From assembly GCA_019722365.1 (NCBI GenBank), contig JADFUC010000671.1, positions 1 to 64,000 of the forward strand: 64,000 nt of DNA. The letters are read 5' to 3'. Position 1 is the stretch's first letter; every line of letters starts with the position of its first letter. Below are positions 1-12,129 of this stretch, one piece after another. The notes under the pieces are model-generated. The model was not told the DNA's origin, did not search any database, and saw only the letters and a program-made list of their open reading frames with translations. The position numbers and the translations under genes are program-made. Source of the DNA: Lithospermum erythrorhizon (lineage: Eukaryota; Streptophyta; Magnoliopsida; Boraginales; Boraginaceae).

Positions 1-124
1 ATCAGTAGCTGCTTCGTTCAGTTACGTATTGCTATGTAAAGAAGTCATTTTTATTATTATCCGTCGTTGGTGACTACGATGTCTGAGGTTGGTGGCCGGT
101 CCCAACCTCGGGGGGCTTCACTTG
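1..124 (+). mobile_element. 3' end of a Tekay/Del-like long LTR (copy 0, cut by the window edge)
   Basis: The first ~120 bases match the last part of the LTR copies ending near 5,968 and 61,252: a shared stretch around ATGTAAAGAAGTCATTTTTA, then a GTTGGTGAC block, then GGTCCCAACCTCGGGGG. A tRNA-primer-like site follows at once, so this is read as the 3' end of a 5' LTR whose body lies upstream of the window. The lineage name is an inference from LTR length and termini. Confidence 0.6.
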
Positions 125-146
125 CAGGGCGAATGGATTCTGATTT

Positions 147-159
147 TGGTATCGAAGCC
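147..159 (+). other. primer-binding site-like sequence (initiator-Met tRNA type)
   Basis: The sequence TGGTATCGAAGCC, continuing into TAGG, differs by one or two bases from TGGTATCAGAGCC. That is the site complementary to the 3' end of initiator methionine tRNA used by many plant LTR retrotransposons. It sits about 25 bases after the LTR-like end, where a primer-binding site is expected. Confidence 0.6.
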
Positions 160-2123
160 TAGGTTTATGTTATCTTGGTATGCTTGTGGTTATGTGCCTA
201 GGTTCGGGGTTATAAGTGTGTTGTGTGTGAAGTCGTTTTTACGGTTTGAGTTCATTTCTTTTCGAATCCGTTGGTGAGGGCTGGCCGCTTGAAGATTTCG
301 TTGACTGTGTACGAGGGTCTTTACGAGACTACTTTGCATTCTGTGTTTTGTGGTGTTATTTGATTAAGATGTATATTAGGAGATATGGCCAAGGAAATGA
401 ATTGGAGTAATATAGCGTCGTCGAGTTATGTATTTGTTGAGATGGGTATTTGGGCATATATGGAATCGGTATGATGAGTAGATATTTATGAGGGATTATA
501 TTGGAGCGATACATGTAATGGGTTAGAATATGATGCAAAGGTACTCGAGGAAATATTATGAAGGATATTTGGGTGATATATATTTTGGAAATGTCTTTAA
601 TAGTTGATGTGGTAATGCGGTGCTAATGAGATTTTATGGCGGAAATTAATTAAGGATAAGGAGGTGATAATTAATATACGATATACTCGAGAGGTGGGTG
701 TAAGGAATATCAATGGGTTATAAGTAAGGATTCTTGGTTAACTAAGATGCAGTGATTATAAGGAAGTGTGAAATGTGTAGGTTTGATCGGAATGATAAAT
801 AAGTTAGGGTGAATACAAATCGAGGCGAATAAAAGAAAAGAGTTTGAGTTATGCATTAATAATGTTTAAGTAAGAGTTCGATTTTGAGTAGAGTGCATCT
901 TTTGTGATAGTAATGGTCGTTCTTGAGGATGTAAACTACAGAGTTGAAACCTTTGGAGATGGAATCTGGATGAATATGTTTGAGGATTTAAAGAAGGGCC
1001 GAATTATGCGGGGGGAGAATTCAGGGTGTTAAATTTGAAGTTGTTGATAAGTTAGGGCAATTGTGCGAATTTAGGGTAATAAAGGTTAGTTGAGGGAGGA
1101 TGCAGTGACATGTAATTAAGTGGGATTAGAAATTGATCGTGGTGTAAGGGTTGATCTTTAAAATAATTAAGAATTTCTCTTGAATGCCCAGGTAAATTGG
1201 GGATTTATCACTTTCGGTTGTTACCTTATCTATGTTGAGTGAAGTATATAGTAATTGATTGTGTGTATCTGCGTAATAAACTTGCTCCTTTGAAAACTAA
1301 TGAGTGAAATTGTGAAATGTTGACTTGAACGGTGGTTGTGTTTGAGGCAGTATGGGCTATTTATTTTTTGTGGTATTCATGTTTGAGTATGTATATGTTT
1401 GGGTGTATTCAGGTTGAGTATATTTGTGTTATGGACGTATCTGTGAGTATATTTTTGCGAGAATAGTCCCTATATGAAATTGTTGTATCGTGTGTATTAT
1501 GGATGCTACATTGAGATTTTTGTGTGTGGTTGGTATTATATGTGTGATCTGTGAATTGTGTGATTTGAGGAAGTTTGGGATGAGGTGGGGTGTTCGAAGG
1601 GTGAGCACGGGGAAAGGATGGTGTATACATAATGTTATTGTGGTTTATCTTTGTAAGTTATTTTATAGTAGTTGTAATGCAGGCATTGGTGTGAAAGGTG
1701 AAATTTTCTTTGTTTACTCGTTTAATTATGTGATATGGGTAGTATGGTGACACAAATTATGAGTGGATGTATCGGTATTGGCGTTATGAATTTTAATTTT
1801 TGAGTGGTATTTGGAGGCAATTGAGGATGTTTATAATACTAAGATTGATAATAATAATAACAAGCGAGGCTTGATAACATGATAAGCTTGAATAGGGAAA
1901 ATTAGCCGGTTAGATGTGTTATGGTGTAAGAGAGTCATTTGCGCTTAAGGATTAATTGACATAAGATATTATGGGAGCTCTGAGCCGGATACTATATTGG
2001 GGGAAATTTGAGTAGGTAATAGTGTCACGATGTTAGTTGATAAGGGCGTGTCGAGAAGGTGCGTTGAGTTTTATCGTGATTGAGTTGAGTAAAAAGTAAG
2101 AATTTCGAGGGGCGAAATTTTAT
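160..2123 (+). mobile_element. non-coding internal region of the long-LTR element
   Basis: This 2 kb stretch lies between the primer-site-like sequence and the polypurine tract. No gag, protease, reverse transcriptase or integrase motif was recognised in any frame; the longest open frames are under 90 codons and look random. A large-LTR element with a short non-coding interior fits a non-autonomous derivative (LARD type), but a fully decayed interior cannot be excluded. Confidence 0.45.
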
Positions 2124-2135
2124 AAGGTGGAGTAG
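2124..2135 (+). other. polypurine tract preceding an LTR
   Basis: AAGGTGGAGTAG directly precedes TGTAATAACCCG, the start of the LTR. The position and purine richness match a plus-strand priming site, with one or two pyrimidine interruptions. Confidence 0.5.
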
Positions 2136-3295
2136 TGTAATAACCCGTTACAAAAAAAAAAAAAAAAAAAAAAAAATTAAATTTTTCGGTCGGCGGTGGG
2201 ACCCGGGAATAGTAAAATTTTTCGATGATGATATTATTTCGTAAAATTTTTGAGCCGAATTTCATTTATAATTTAGAAGTGTTTGCCATGGAAGAATTTT
2301 ATCTTTGAAATCGGAGTTAAGTGGAGATTTAAGTGCGATAGCGAATTAGCAAGCCAGAGGCGGAATTTCGGAGTTTTTTAAATGTGAGTCAGCATCTTCA
2401 ATCGTCATTTGAGATCATCTTCTTCTCTTTTTACTCTCGTAGGGCCGAAATACCACTTCCCACGGCCAGACGATTTTTTTCCATTCTGTGATTTATTACA
2501 TTTCGAACTCAGAAACCGTTTGTGGAATATTGTTTCTCAACGCGTTCTCTTTGAGTTAAAGGTAAGAAATTTCGAGTCTTCGAGATATTTCTTGGGTTTT
2601 GAGATAGTTGACTTTTGGTTGACTTTTACATGAGTGAATTTTATGATAAATCTTAGTTGGTTATGGAGTTACGTGACGTATATATGTGATAATTCGTGAT
2701 TTAGAGCTGCGTTTGAGGGCCGTTAAGGTCGAGGGATTGACTTTTCTAGGTTTCAGTTGACTTTTTTGAGGTGATATTTTCATAAGACTTTAAATGTGTA
2801 GGGAGTTTAATTGGGACTTATAGCTATTGTGATGTTAAATCGGTGATTTAAAAAAAAATTCATTAAAAGCCGATTAGGTTGAAAAAAGTAATATTTTTCA
2901 AGTTGAGATATAATTGATGATATTTTGGAGTATAGATTGTTAATTAGGACCTGTGATTAGCTAGAATGACATATAAGTTAATTTGTAATGATAAAATGAT
3001 AAGGTGGAATTTTAGCGAGGCGTCGATTAGTTGTGTCCGATGAGTTTATAATTCGATAGTTTATAATTAAGTATTGGAGCCGTTTAGAAATCGTTCGATG
3101 AGAGTTGGTAATGTTTATTCTAGAGCGTAAATTCTTGGTATTAGTTCTGAGTACACTTACGGGTGTTCTTAGGCCTTGACACGGGGAAGGGGCACGTTCG
3201 TGTCGCGTTCTTACATTGTGAGGACTTTTGTGATGGCTAGTAGGAGGTGATCTTTATCTATTGGTGTTACTTGCGTACTTACTTTAAATTGTGTG

Positions 3296-3432
3296 TGAAC
3301 ATGTTATTGATATGATTATGTAGAGAATGATATACATGTTATTATGATATGATTATGTGAGAATGATATACATGTCATTGTGTTATGATTACGTGAGAAT
3401 GATATAAATGTAATTGTTATATGATTATGTGA
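3296..3432 (+). repeat. minisatellite 1 in LTR copy 1
   Basis: About three units of 40-50 bases contain ATGATTATGTGAGAATGAT and ATACATGT. Equivalent arrays occur at the same LTR position in copy 2 (21,665-21,840) and copy 4 (58,795-59,030). Confidence 0.65.
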
Positions 3433-3494
3433 TTCTATTGCGGCGTTGATGGTGGTTTGAGGTAAGTGATGGCACGAACTCCTGACCTATTTTA

Positions 3495-3735
3495 CGTGAT
3501 ATGTGGCCTTGTCGGCCTTGGTGGTATTATGTGGCACTTGTCGGCCTTTGTGGTATTTATGTGGCTTTTATCGGCACTTGTGGTATTGTATGTGGCCTTG
3601 ACGGCAACTTTGTGGTATTTATGTGGCCTTGTCGGCGAGGTAGTATGTATGTGTGGCCTTGTCGGCACTTGTGTAGTATTTATGTGGCTTTTTGTCGGCG
3701 CTTGTGGTATTTATGTGGCACTTGGCGGTTGTGAT
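3495..3735 (+). repeat. minisatellite 2 in LTR copy 1 (GGCCTTGTCGGCACTTGTGG units)
   Basis: About eight units of ~28-32 bases with the core GGCCTTGTCGGCACTTGTGG followed by TATTTATGT. Translating the array gives artefactual repetitive peptides, so the open frames here are not genes. Confidence 0.85.
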
Positions 3736-3904
3736 TGATTCTGATTGTGTGATATGTATTAGGCGTATGCTTTGTTATTGTTAGATAAAGTAGTTGGTTA
3801 TTGAGGTGTTCGATGGAGTTATGTATGATTTTGGGGGTGACTTGGTATTAGAGATATGACCACATAGTTGGGACTCTTAGGGATTAGGTGACTACTCGCT
3901 TCGC

Positions 3905-4390
3905 TTGCCCGAGGATATGTGGCCCATTGTGTACATACTACGGTATGGCGTGCGTATGATTCTCTTTTTGATCGCTTTCTTTGTGTGCGTTGTAGAGGTA
4001 GCCACATCACTACGGTATAAGCGTGCGGTTTATTACATACTACGGTATAGCGTGCGGGGTATGATTCTCTTTGTCGCTTTCTTGTATGCGTTGTTGATGT
4101 GGCCCATACTATGGTATAGCGTGCGAGTTTGGCCACATACTACGGTATAGCGTGCGGTATGATTCTCTTTGTCGCTTTCTTGTGTGCGTTGTCGAGGTAC
4201 ATCTTACGGTATAGCGTGCGGTTTGGCCACCTTTATCTTCTGTTATAAGCGTGCGAGTTTGGCCTATCTTACGGTATAAGCGTGCGGTGTGCCCCATACT
4301 TTGTGTATAAGTGCGGTGTGCTTATACTTTGTGTATAGGAGTGCGGTTTTTGGCCTTATCTTGCGGTATAGGAGTGCGAGGTGATTGTTG
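3905..4390 (+). repeat. minisatellite 3 in LTR copy 1 (TACTACGGTATAGCGTGCGG units)
   Basis: Repeated units contain TACTACGGTATAGCGTGCGG and GATTCTCTTTGTCGCTTTCT, changing to shorter TTTGTGTATAAGTGCGG units at the right end. The same composite array is in copy 2 (22,200-22,715). Confidence 0.85.
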
Positions 4391-5968
4391 ATTTGTCCGT
4401 TCCACGCGAGGGTAGGCAGTTGGTATATGCTTGGCGTTTAAGAGGATGGTATCTTTGGTGAGGATATGAGATAGGAGGTTTGATGACTAGAGTTTTTGAA
4501 ATTTGTTGAGTCTCTTGATTTCTTTCTGGAATTGTGTGCTTACCGGAACCCTCTATTATATCTTCATGTGTTATGTCTGAGACTTCCTGTGGAGTTATGT
4601 TGTATGACTTATTAGGTAGTCCTGTATATATGTATTTTATTCATATTTGACTACAATGTCTATTCACAATCTTGTTGTGGTGCTGTCAACAGTGCTTTGA
4701 TGGTTGTACTTCACTTTCAGACGTTAGCCTTGTCGGCAACTAATATTTTCTTGAGGGATACGGTATTTATTTCGATTTGTAGCCTTGGCATTCTTGTCTT
4801 TTTTGATGGAGTAATAATTACCACATATATTAAGTGGCTAATGGATTAGATACGCTTTTTGAATGAGAACATTAGAGGCGAGAAAATTATCAGCCAGAAG
4901 TTTATGCTAATCACATCGTCAATGTTGATGATATTTTATACATATGGTGGAAAAGCTGGATTGATGGTGCTAGAATATAAGTCTTGATCCCCAGCTTAGC
5001 GGCCAATGATACCGTTGAGGTAAATAAGTTCCGTACATACTAAATGGAAATTTGGGAAGATAAATACGTACTTAGGTTATAAATTTAAGATTATTACTCG
5101 GTCATATTAAGAAATGCATATATTTGGAAGGTCTTATGAGGAACATTAGTTGTCATGGGAGGAGTATGATGATTGGCCAAAATGGGGAGTAGTACTTTAA
5201 AGTGAACTAAAGATAAGTGATTGAGTTGTATATGCATGACTTATGAGAGGTTAAGATATATGTTTAGAGATTATTGTGCGTTTGAGGTGTATATTATATT
5301 GGGAATTAAATTTATCTTAAAGATATGAGATAAGAGAGAAATACCTCTTGTAATTAAGGTGTATCTTTGTGAGTAAAGTTGTTGGCGTAGTGTGGGTTAT
5401 CGGTGTTAGTTAAGAAAGCGATAGGAAAGTTTTATTTTTGTGGCGAGTAACTTTATAAAATAATACTCTTAGGGTATATAGTCTCACAAATAGGTGAGAA
5501 AATCCTAAATTATTCTTATTAGATGCGTGATCGGGTAGGTTAATACGGTGCTATTTATTTTCACTCGGCTTTTAAGAGCTATTCTTTATGGGCGGGCGTT
5601 TCGTACAGGTTGATGCGGATAACCCGATATGCATTCTTGAGTAATTGCGTACCCAGCGAAGATGGCGATAGTGGCAAGGAACCTCAGCTTGATCGTACTT
5701 TTATCTTCTTGAAGTTTTACATTTGTATATAATTTTTATTGACTCGCGTTGTATAACAAATTGTTTGATGTATATTTATATTATGATGATTTTCAATGTT
5801 GTTGTACTATTAGTTGAATTCGCCCCCGATGGAGCCCGAGTTATATTGTTTATTTATGATGTAAAGAAGTCATTTTTATTGTGTTATCCATGGATTGGTG
5901 ACTTTCGATGTCTGTGAGATTTGGTGGCGGTCCCAACCTCGGGGGAGCCCACAGGGGCGGGCTGGTGC

Positions 5969-6389
5969 GCTGCGACGATTCTTTGAAGCCCTAAGCCCGA
6001 GCGTTGAGTCGTTCGGCCGAGCCCTATCATTTTAATGACATGTGGGCTGCATGACACATCGTTTCGGCAATTGTCGGTAGGAACCTGAACTTGAGTGTCA
6101 TATCTCTCATTTACAGCTTCCTTTCGGAATAACTCGTGAGTTGTTGAGTACGTGTCATATGTTTTTAACCTTACCGTACTAAGTACGGAATGCGGGTTCA
6201 ATGTTGGCTAGCATAAGACATTGGACATCTGACATCTTTTACGTAAACTCGCTTTCCTGATAGTAGCGGTGTCGTTTGAGTGCAGGTAGTAGCGTGTGTT
6301 GACACGTACTCTATCGTCTCTTTGTGAAACGATCAATGAGCTTACACTTTTCAAGTATGGCAGAGCGAGGTTTACAGGTGGATTTGGGC
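5969..6389. other. unassigned segment after LTR copy 1
   Basis: The first 40 bases (GATTCT and GAAGCC blocks) resemble the primer-site region after LTR copy 0, suggesting a second internal region may have started here. The similarity stops by about 6,010. No gene was recognised in the remainder. Confidence 0.3.
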
Positions 6390-9330
6390 GATCGTTTCAA
6401 TTCTACAAGAATAAAAGTAAATGACAACGGCCAACAATCTATAAAGTATCCAAACATTTACAAAATGAATTGCAAAGTAATGCAAATACTCAAAATCTCA
6501 CAAAATGTATTAGTATCACGAAGATCTACTATCGAATTTCAAAGGCGGCAGCTGCGTACATTTTGAAAACCCAGCGTAAGCGATGGAATTATCAACGATT
6601 ATGTAAACACGACATAACTCTTGTGTTACTAGCATTCCTGAGGATGCTAACGAATATCGCGAGCCCATAGCGTTAGTAAATCGCCGATTAAGCGACCAAT
6701 TAAACCAATTTACTTTGGAATGATCATTTTGAAAGCCAGCAGCGTTAGTGGAAATCACTTGACATGATCCCCATTGTCGTCACCACCGCGCGATACGAGC
6801 GCCCGGCCGCGGTGTGCCGATGCTGCGTGGCGAGGTTTCCGCGACTTTAAAATTGGTTTGATACGAGTGCTTAAATTTTATGGTGAGATTCATATTATTT
6901 GCTTGATCATTTAACATGTTATCTGACATATATTGAGAGAAACAAATCGCACATCATGAAAAATAAAATAAATAATACATATTTAGGAGATATATGATAT
7001 GACTCTAAAGAAATACAAATAATAAAAGCCTATTCTGACGCCCGGCAAGTGCGATCTTGTATTCTTCAGTCTTGGGAAACCTCGATGGTGGAGCAGCGTC
7101 TTGATACCTCGGCGGTTGTACGTTTATTCTTGAAGTAAAAGCTAAGGCGACCACTTGAGTTTGTGTGTAAAAATAAAATAAATGAAATAAAATAAAAGCG
7201 ACTTCGGTCGTGTATAATAAGCGGTTCGCATACCGTATTTCAAAAATACAAAGTAGATAAATTATCGATATATTCCTTTCGATCCATTTATAATATATAA
7301 TAAAATTGAGAAACATATTAAATGGTATGGAATATTTGAGTCATGAATGTCATATAGCGAATTTATTGTTATTAAGTGTGAAATAAACATGTTATCAATA
7401 CATAATAAATATGTACTTAATACGCAATTAAGACGCAATCAATTATATAATAAAATGCAATAAACACTAATTATGAGTTTAAAATAAAAGATTCTCAATC
7501 AATTCGAATTTTAAATATATGATTAACAATCATATAGAAACTTTCCATTTTGATTATACAAATCAAATTAATCACATAAATGTACAATTTAAATGTGATA
7601 GGAAATAAATTCAAAATTGATTCTCATAATTATATTCATGAAATCTATATATATATATCATTAAAATGCATTAATAATCATATATATAAATATTGTGTTC
7701 AAATAGTTATTACAATAACTATTTCAATTATACAATAAAACGATTATTACAATAATCATTTCATATAAATATAATAAGATAAAAACTACCAAATTTTGCT
7801 CCCCAAACATATTTATATTTTTTTAAGCAAACATTATTCTTGATAAATATCGCCGAATAAATATATTTATAAAAGGATAAATAATGAAAATGATTATTGA
7901 ATTAAATGTATTATCATTAAAATTGATAATTACAATTATCAAAATAATAAAAGACAATAAATGCACAAAAAACCGAAATGAATTAATTCAAAAACGGATT
8001 AGGGTTTTGTAACAACAAAATCCCCGGCGAAGCGACGTCACGACCCGCTGCCGGTGACAGTCGACACGCGCCCGGACCCTTGGCGGGGCGTGCGAGCCGT
8101 CGCGGTGGCGGAGCGTGCGTTGTACCAGGAGGCATGGAGGGCCGCCGGAAGGTCGCGCCTCCATTTTCAGCAAAATTTCAAGTTTTTGATTTAATTCAAC
8201 ATTTTGTAAAACAACGATTTGAAGGCCTTAAACATATCTAAAAATTCTAAAATCATGCCAGAGATTCCACACAATTTCTTGAACATTTCCAATTGGAATT
8301 TAAAGCAAAAACATTTTCAAAAATAGTTATACGATCTGGCGCTCCATAATTCATAAAATTGTTTTGGGACACTTAAAACATCCAAAAATTATAAAATTTC
8401 TCAGACAGCGTTCACCGTCCCACTTTGGGAGTACACACGAAATTGGTGGAAGTTTTAGAATGATTTAAACACTCGAATCGATAAAACCGATTTATTTTTT
8501 TTTAATCAAAAATATTTTAAAAGGAAACCCTTTCTGACCAAAATTATAAAGTCCCAAGCGAAAATACGCAAAGCGACAAAATCATTCATGTAGCAATATC
8601 GGCGCGGTGGTGTGATGCCTCAGTTAGTCAGCTTGAGAGGAGGCGCCACTTTGGGTGGATTTGCTAGAGGAATCGAACTATTATTGGATGAAAAGTTTTT
8701 TAGTCAAACTTGACTCAAAACTTGAAAGGAAATGAAGGGGGGGGGGGAAACTTTGGGATGTGGAAAAGAAGAAATGAAACTTAGGTTTTGTTTCATCTTT
8801 TCCTCACTCTAAAAGTTTGGTACCGCCCGAATAAGGTCAACTTGTTAATAAAGTGAGTTGACATGGATTAAGCCGTGAAAACGACTTATTGAGTCGTGTG
8901 AAGTAACAACAGAATTTACTAATGAGCTTATAAATTAAACCTTCAATTTAGCCAACAAGTTAGTTGATTTGGTTTTTATCGGAATTTTGTATCGAGTATT
9001 TTATCGATAAAATACTCGTTTGGGTATCTCGTTGATTTCAATCAACTCTCAAATTAACAATCGTGATTTAATTCCATACATGAAATATAACTCAACGTCA
9101 TTGTATGTGTGTAACCTTTCTGGGCTCCGATAATATTAGCGCGTATAATAATGTGATTGACCATTATAATTATTATATCGATTATGCGTGAGATACAGCG
9201 ATCTTCGCTAACCCGATATTATGCGTGAGTTCACATTCACAATGTTAACAATTACTAATTGAACTCTTAGTTTGAGTAATTACATTTAACTAAAACTAGT
9301 AAATGAATTGTTACAACAATTGTCGCAACG
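6390..9330 (-). mobile_element. copia-type long LTR block, copy A
   Basis: The whole block aligns with 44,717-47,615: the same order of an AT-rich tract, a GC-rich patch near 8,020-8,160 and a conserved segment near 9,070-9,120 containing ACATGAAATATAACTCAACG. Its right end (minus-strand start) carries CGTTGCGACAATTGTTG, as in the other copies. Minus-strand orientation is set by the RNase H tail to its right and by the copia element at 41-47 kb. The 11-G run at 8,737-8,747 is local. Confidence 0.6.
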
Positions 9331-10149
9331 GACATAATTACTTTGATTTCCAAAACAGAAAGTGTATGGAAAATATTGGAATGAAACTCGGCGAAATAAG
9401 CAGGGTTACAATATGTTGCTTGTAGGAAGGCTTTTGAAGAATATATGAACTTGGGCAAAATGAGTATTACAAAATATATTACTTTTCTTATTGTTTGATG
9501 ATGATTGGAAGACAAACATGCAAGGCTTTATATAGTTCTCAGCCATGCATAACCACCGAAATCAAAGCAATTTAGTCATTACGCCCAAAATAAATGTTGA
9601 GGCCATTAAGATTGCCATGAAAGCAAAAGCGTGCCAATTCAGAAGATCCGTTAATCAACGAATCAAAACGGCTATATTCTTAAATGAATTAAGCAAAACG
9701 ATAAGCCAAGATTATATAACCGTTATTCTAACAATCCTCTACTAATGGCGAAATCAGGCTTATGGAGGAAAAGAAAAGGGAGGAAGATTCTTGGGTAAAG
9801 GAAAGATTGGATAGTTAAGCTTCAACATCTTTCGATTTGAATTGACGAATAGTGGAGTGAGGCAACAACTTATTAGCAATAAGTGAATTTCTTCTAACTT
9901 ACTTTTTTGGTTGGAGACCCGGTAATGGCATGCTCATTACAACCGAAATCGTGCAAGTTCCGCGATATATTCTGTTGTCGGCTTTTGAGGGCCATCATTA
10001 CACACCTCGGGTTCTAATGAGTGCTCTGGGAAGACTTCCCCAGTCTTCCATAGATGAAATTGCACCGTCGCTCCACGTAGGTAACTTATATAGTGTTTCT
10101 CGATAAGTATCTCGAGTTATTAAAGGACATAAAGTTCAACCTCGCGACG
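9331..10149. other. unassigned AT-rich segment
   Basis: This lies between the copia-type LTR block and the 55-bp tandem array. Short open frames are present but none matches a family I recognise. Confidence 0.3.
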
Positions 10150-10480
10150 CAAATAACGTCCATCGAATGCGTCTGAAATACCACCAAAAGCTGGTATGGA
10201 CTCGTAGATTAAACTTCATCAAGTGTGTCTCGGTAGCACCACAAAATTGGCTATAAAGTATCATTATTAAAATTCATCAGGTACTTCTGATATACAAAAA
10301 CGGAAATGAATTTATGTGATCAAAATCCATCGAAGTCGTCTTAATAGCACCACAGCTGGTTAGGATTAAGATCGATATACATCGAAGTCGCGTCTGATAG
10401 CACCACAAGCGGCTATGGACCAACAAAACTCGAAAATCCATCAAGTGATCTCTGGCGCCACGGTACGGGCTATGGATTAT
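10150..10480. repeat. degenerate ~55-bp tandem array
   Basis: Six related units begin near 10,157, 10,213, 10,274, 10,325, 10,380 and 10,435. Each contains a form of CATCGAAGTCGTCT followed by TAGCACCACA and GGCTATGG. On the minus strand the array lies just downstream of the copia RNase H stop codon, so it would be in the 3' untranslated part of that element. Confidence 0.7.
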
Positions 10481-10568
10481 TAAGCCTTCTGACATTACAA
10501 TGTAGGAGGTTAAAGATTTCATAAGACTTGGTTTGACCACTAGTGGGTATGCACCATATTATCTTTAC

Positions 10569-10830
10569 TTAGTGGCTTGAGCCCATTCCCCTTGATGTAT
10601 CAAGAATAACTTTCCTTGTCAACCCTTTGGTGAAGAGATCATCAAGATTTCTTTCGGACTTCAAATAATCTAAAAAAATCACTCCATTTTTCAAGAGGTC
10701 TAATAACATCATGCCTGATACGAATGTGTCTCTTCTTTTCATTATACCACTGACATTCTTAGCCACTCCGATGGTACTGTGAATCTGATGAAGAGGAAGC
10801 CCCGTGATAATCCAGTATTTGAATGGGCGA
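10569..10830 (-). pseudogene. Ty1/copia polyprotein, C-terminal RNase H end
   Basis: The minus strand reads a copia RNase H carboxy terminus, including IGVAKN, DLLKNGVIFLDYLKSERN and TKGLTRKVILDTSRGMG, then a stop codon at the usual place. The family normally has an Asp, Ser or Asn-rich strand before IGVAKN and a basic KRRHIR-type block; both are altered here. Upstream coding sequence continues in frame to 10,976 but is not recognisable as copia. The GLTRKV and SRGMG ending differs from Angela/BARE elements, so this is probably a different copia lineage from the element at 41-47 kb. Confidence 0.85.
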
Positions 10831-10979
10831 TTTAAGAGTAACATGACGGATTGGGGCACCGTCGAAAGAAGAGAAGAAGAAATGGGGCTTGAACCCAATA
10901 AAAGGCTCGAATAATAAGGCTCACTTGAAGACGGCTTGATAAGCCAGCTTGATATGGAGAAGAGGACCGTTGGCATAAA

Positions 10980-11350
10980 AGCAATTTGGATTAAGCGTCG
11001 TTAAGGCCGGTAATTATGGCCATAATTGCCTAATCGTTACCCGACCTCCTAATGAATTAGATTTCAATCATCAATTCGGACTTAATGAGCCAAAAGCCGA
11101 GGCTCAGTGCGTAACCGTTCTAACAACTATAAAAATGGCTGAGACCAAATCAAGTAAGTTCAGCTTTTTGATACCCAAATACTCTTTCTTTGAAACTATA
11201 TTCCATGATAAGATTCCTAACTTAACGTCGTTGGAGTGTTTAAAACAGGTCTTTTGTTTTCAGAGCATACACTCTTGGAGCAAAGAGGCATATCAAAGCA
11301 CAACTTGAAGGATACGTGATCCGATTACCTAATGAAATCGGACGAATCAT
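10980..11350 (+). mobile_element. possible LTR fragment with TATA-like box
   Basis: An ACTATAAAAATGGCTGAG block (11,125-11,142) is followed about 90 bases later by an AACGTCGTTGGAGTGT block. This resembles the transcribed part of Tat/Ogre-type gypsy LTRs from memory of such sequences. No second copy was found in the window, so the call is weak. Confidence 0.3.
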
Positions 11351-12129
11351 CATTTAAGCGACAGCGATGGGAGACTTGCATTGAAAAGTCACCCATTTCT
11401 ACCATCTTTTTTGTCAAAATCATGACTTTCATTCCAGAAATCGACGAACAAGACAATGGTCAAATTCAAAGGACCTATGGGTTGATATGATCGGCTTCCC
11501 TCGAGAATAAATGTCCCAGCGAGATAATCGGGGAGCGGCAAACATGCGTAATTGGTCGAGCGACGCCCTGAGATTGGCAATTCGTAATCCCGGTGATGAT
11601 CGAAAGCGTGCACGAAATGGAAGAGTGCAGTGCTGAAGTAATATAATGTAATGACTCCACGGCAGGAATCCCGCAGCTCAAGAAGGGACACCGGTGGAGA
11701 GATCCTCTGTATGGGAGGGAGGAGGAAACTTACACCCATCTCTTTCCCCGGTCTGAGGGCACCGAGGAGCCGATTATGGATCGGCCTTGATTATCACGGG
11801 CGATGGCGAGGAAATTGCGTGCTCCGGCTTGGCCTCAACAAGTCACTGGCGGCATTGCAGCCAGCGAGTGGATGCGCTTCACGACAAAAATGGATAAGAC
11901 GGACTTCGAGGAGAGGACAAAGAAACGGCGATGCCGTTGCCCGTGAGAAAACATTCCTAATTTTTCTTGGAATTTTTCCTCATTGAAACCTATTATGAAT
12001 ATAAAATGACGATTAGGTTTTAAAAATACACCGTTTGAATCCAAGGGTTGAAGAAACTTAAAAGGGTTTAATCAACAGCGATTCGCTACTCAGGTGCTAC
12101 GCGCCTCTTTGCTTTATTCCGTTGATGGC
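11351..12129. other. unassigned segment including one inverted repeat copy
   Basis: It is less AT-rich than its surroundings. Overlapping open frames of 111-116 codons exist on both strands, but neither resembles a family I know. The part 11,965-12,065 is an inverted copy of 26,510-26,612. Confidence 0.35.
11965..12065 (-). repeat. inverted copy of 26,510-26,612
   Basis: Reading the minus strand gives AAACCCTTTTAGTTTCTTCA, then AAAACCTAATCGTCATTTTA and TATTCATAATAGGTTTC, the same order as at 26,515-26,607 on the plus strand. The two copies are about 14.5 kb apart. Confidence 0.8.

Larger units (their letters stand above)
2136..5968 (+). mobile_element. Tekay/Del-like long LTR, copy 1 (~3.8 kb)
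   Basis: It begins TGTAATAACCCGTT followed by a 25-base A run (2,152-2,176), and ends near GGTCCCAACCTCGGGGG and GGGGCGGG. It aligns over its length with copies at 20,560-24,150 and 57,698-61,252 and with the first half at 38,577-40,440. Shared landmarks are a CGGTCGGCGG block, a TTGACTTTT-rich segment, three successive minisatellites and a final ATTTGACTAC block. Long TG-starting LTRs of this kind are usual for Tekay/Del chromoviruses (Ty3/gypsy), but no coding domain of that clade was found here, so the lineage is an inference. Confidence 0.7.

Noticed and set aside
3466..3738. 90- and 77-codon overlapping plus-strand frames rich in Gly, Leu, Val and Trp
   Set aside because: They are translations of minisatellite 2; both overlapping frames are open only because the repeat unit lacks stops.
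3819..4297. minus- and plus-strand frames of 62-105 codons with His/Arg-rich repeats
   Set aside because: They are translations of minisatellite 3.
3296..4390. possible CRISPR-like array
   Set aside because: Units are degenerate and adjoin without unique spacers of fixed length; this is a minisatellite within a plant LTR.
11389..11986. overlapping frames of 116 and 111 codons on opposite strands
   Set aside because: No recognisable family, no splice or start context, and opposite-strand openness in a less AT-rich patch is expected by chance.
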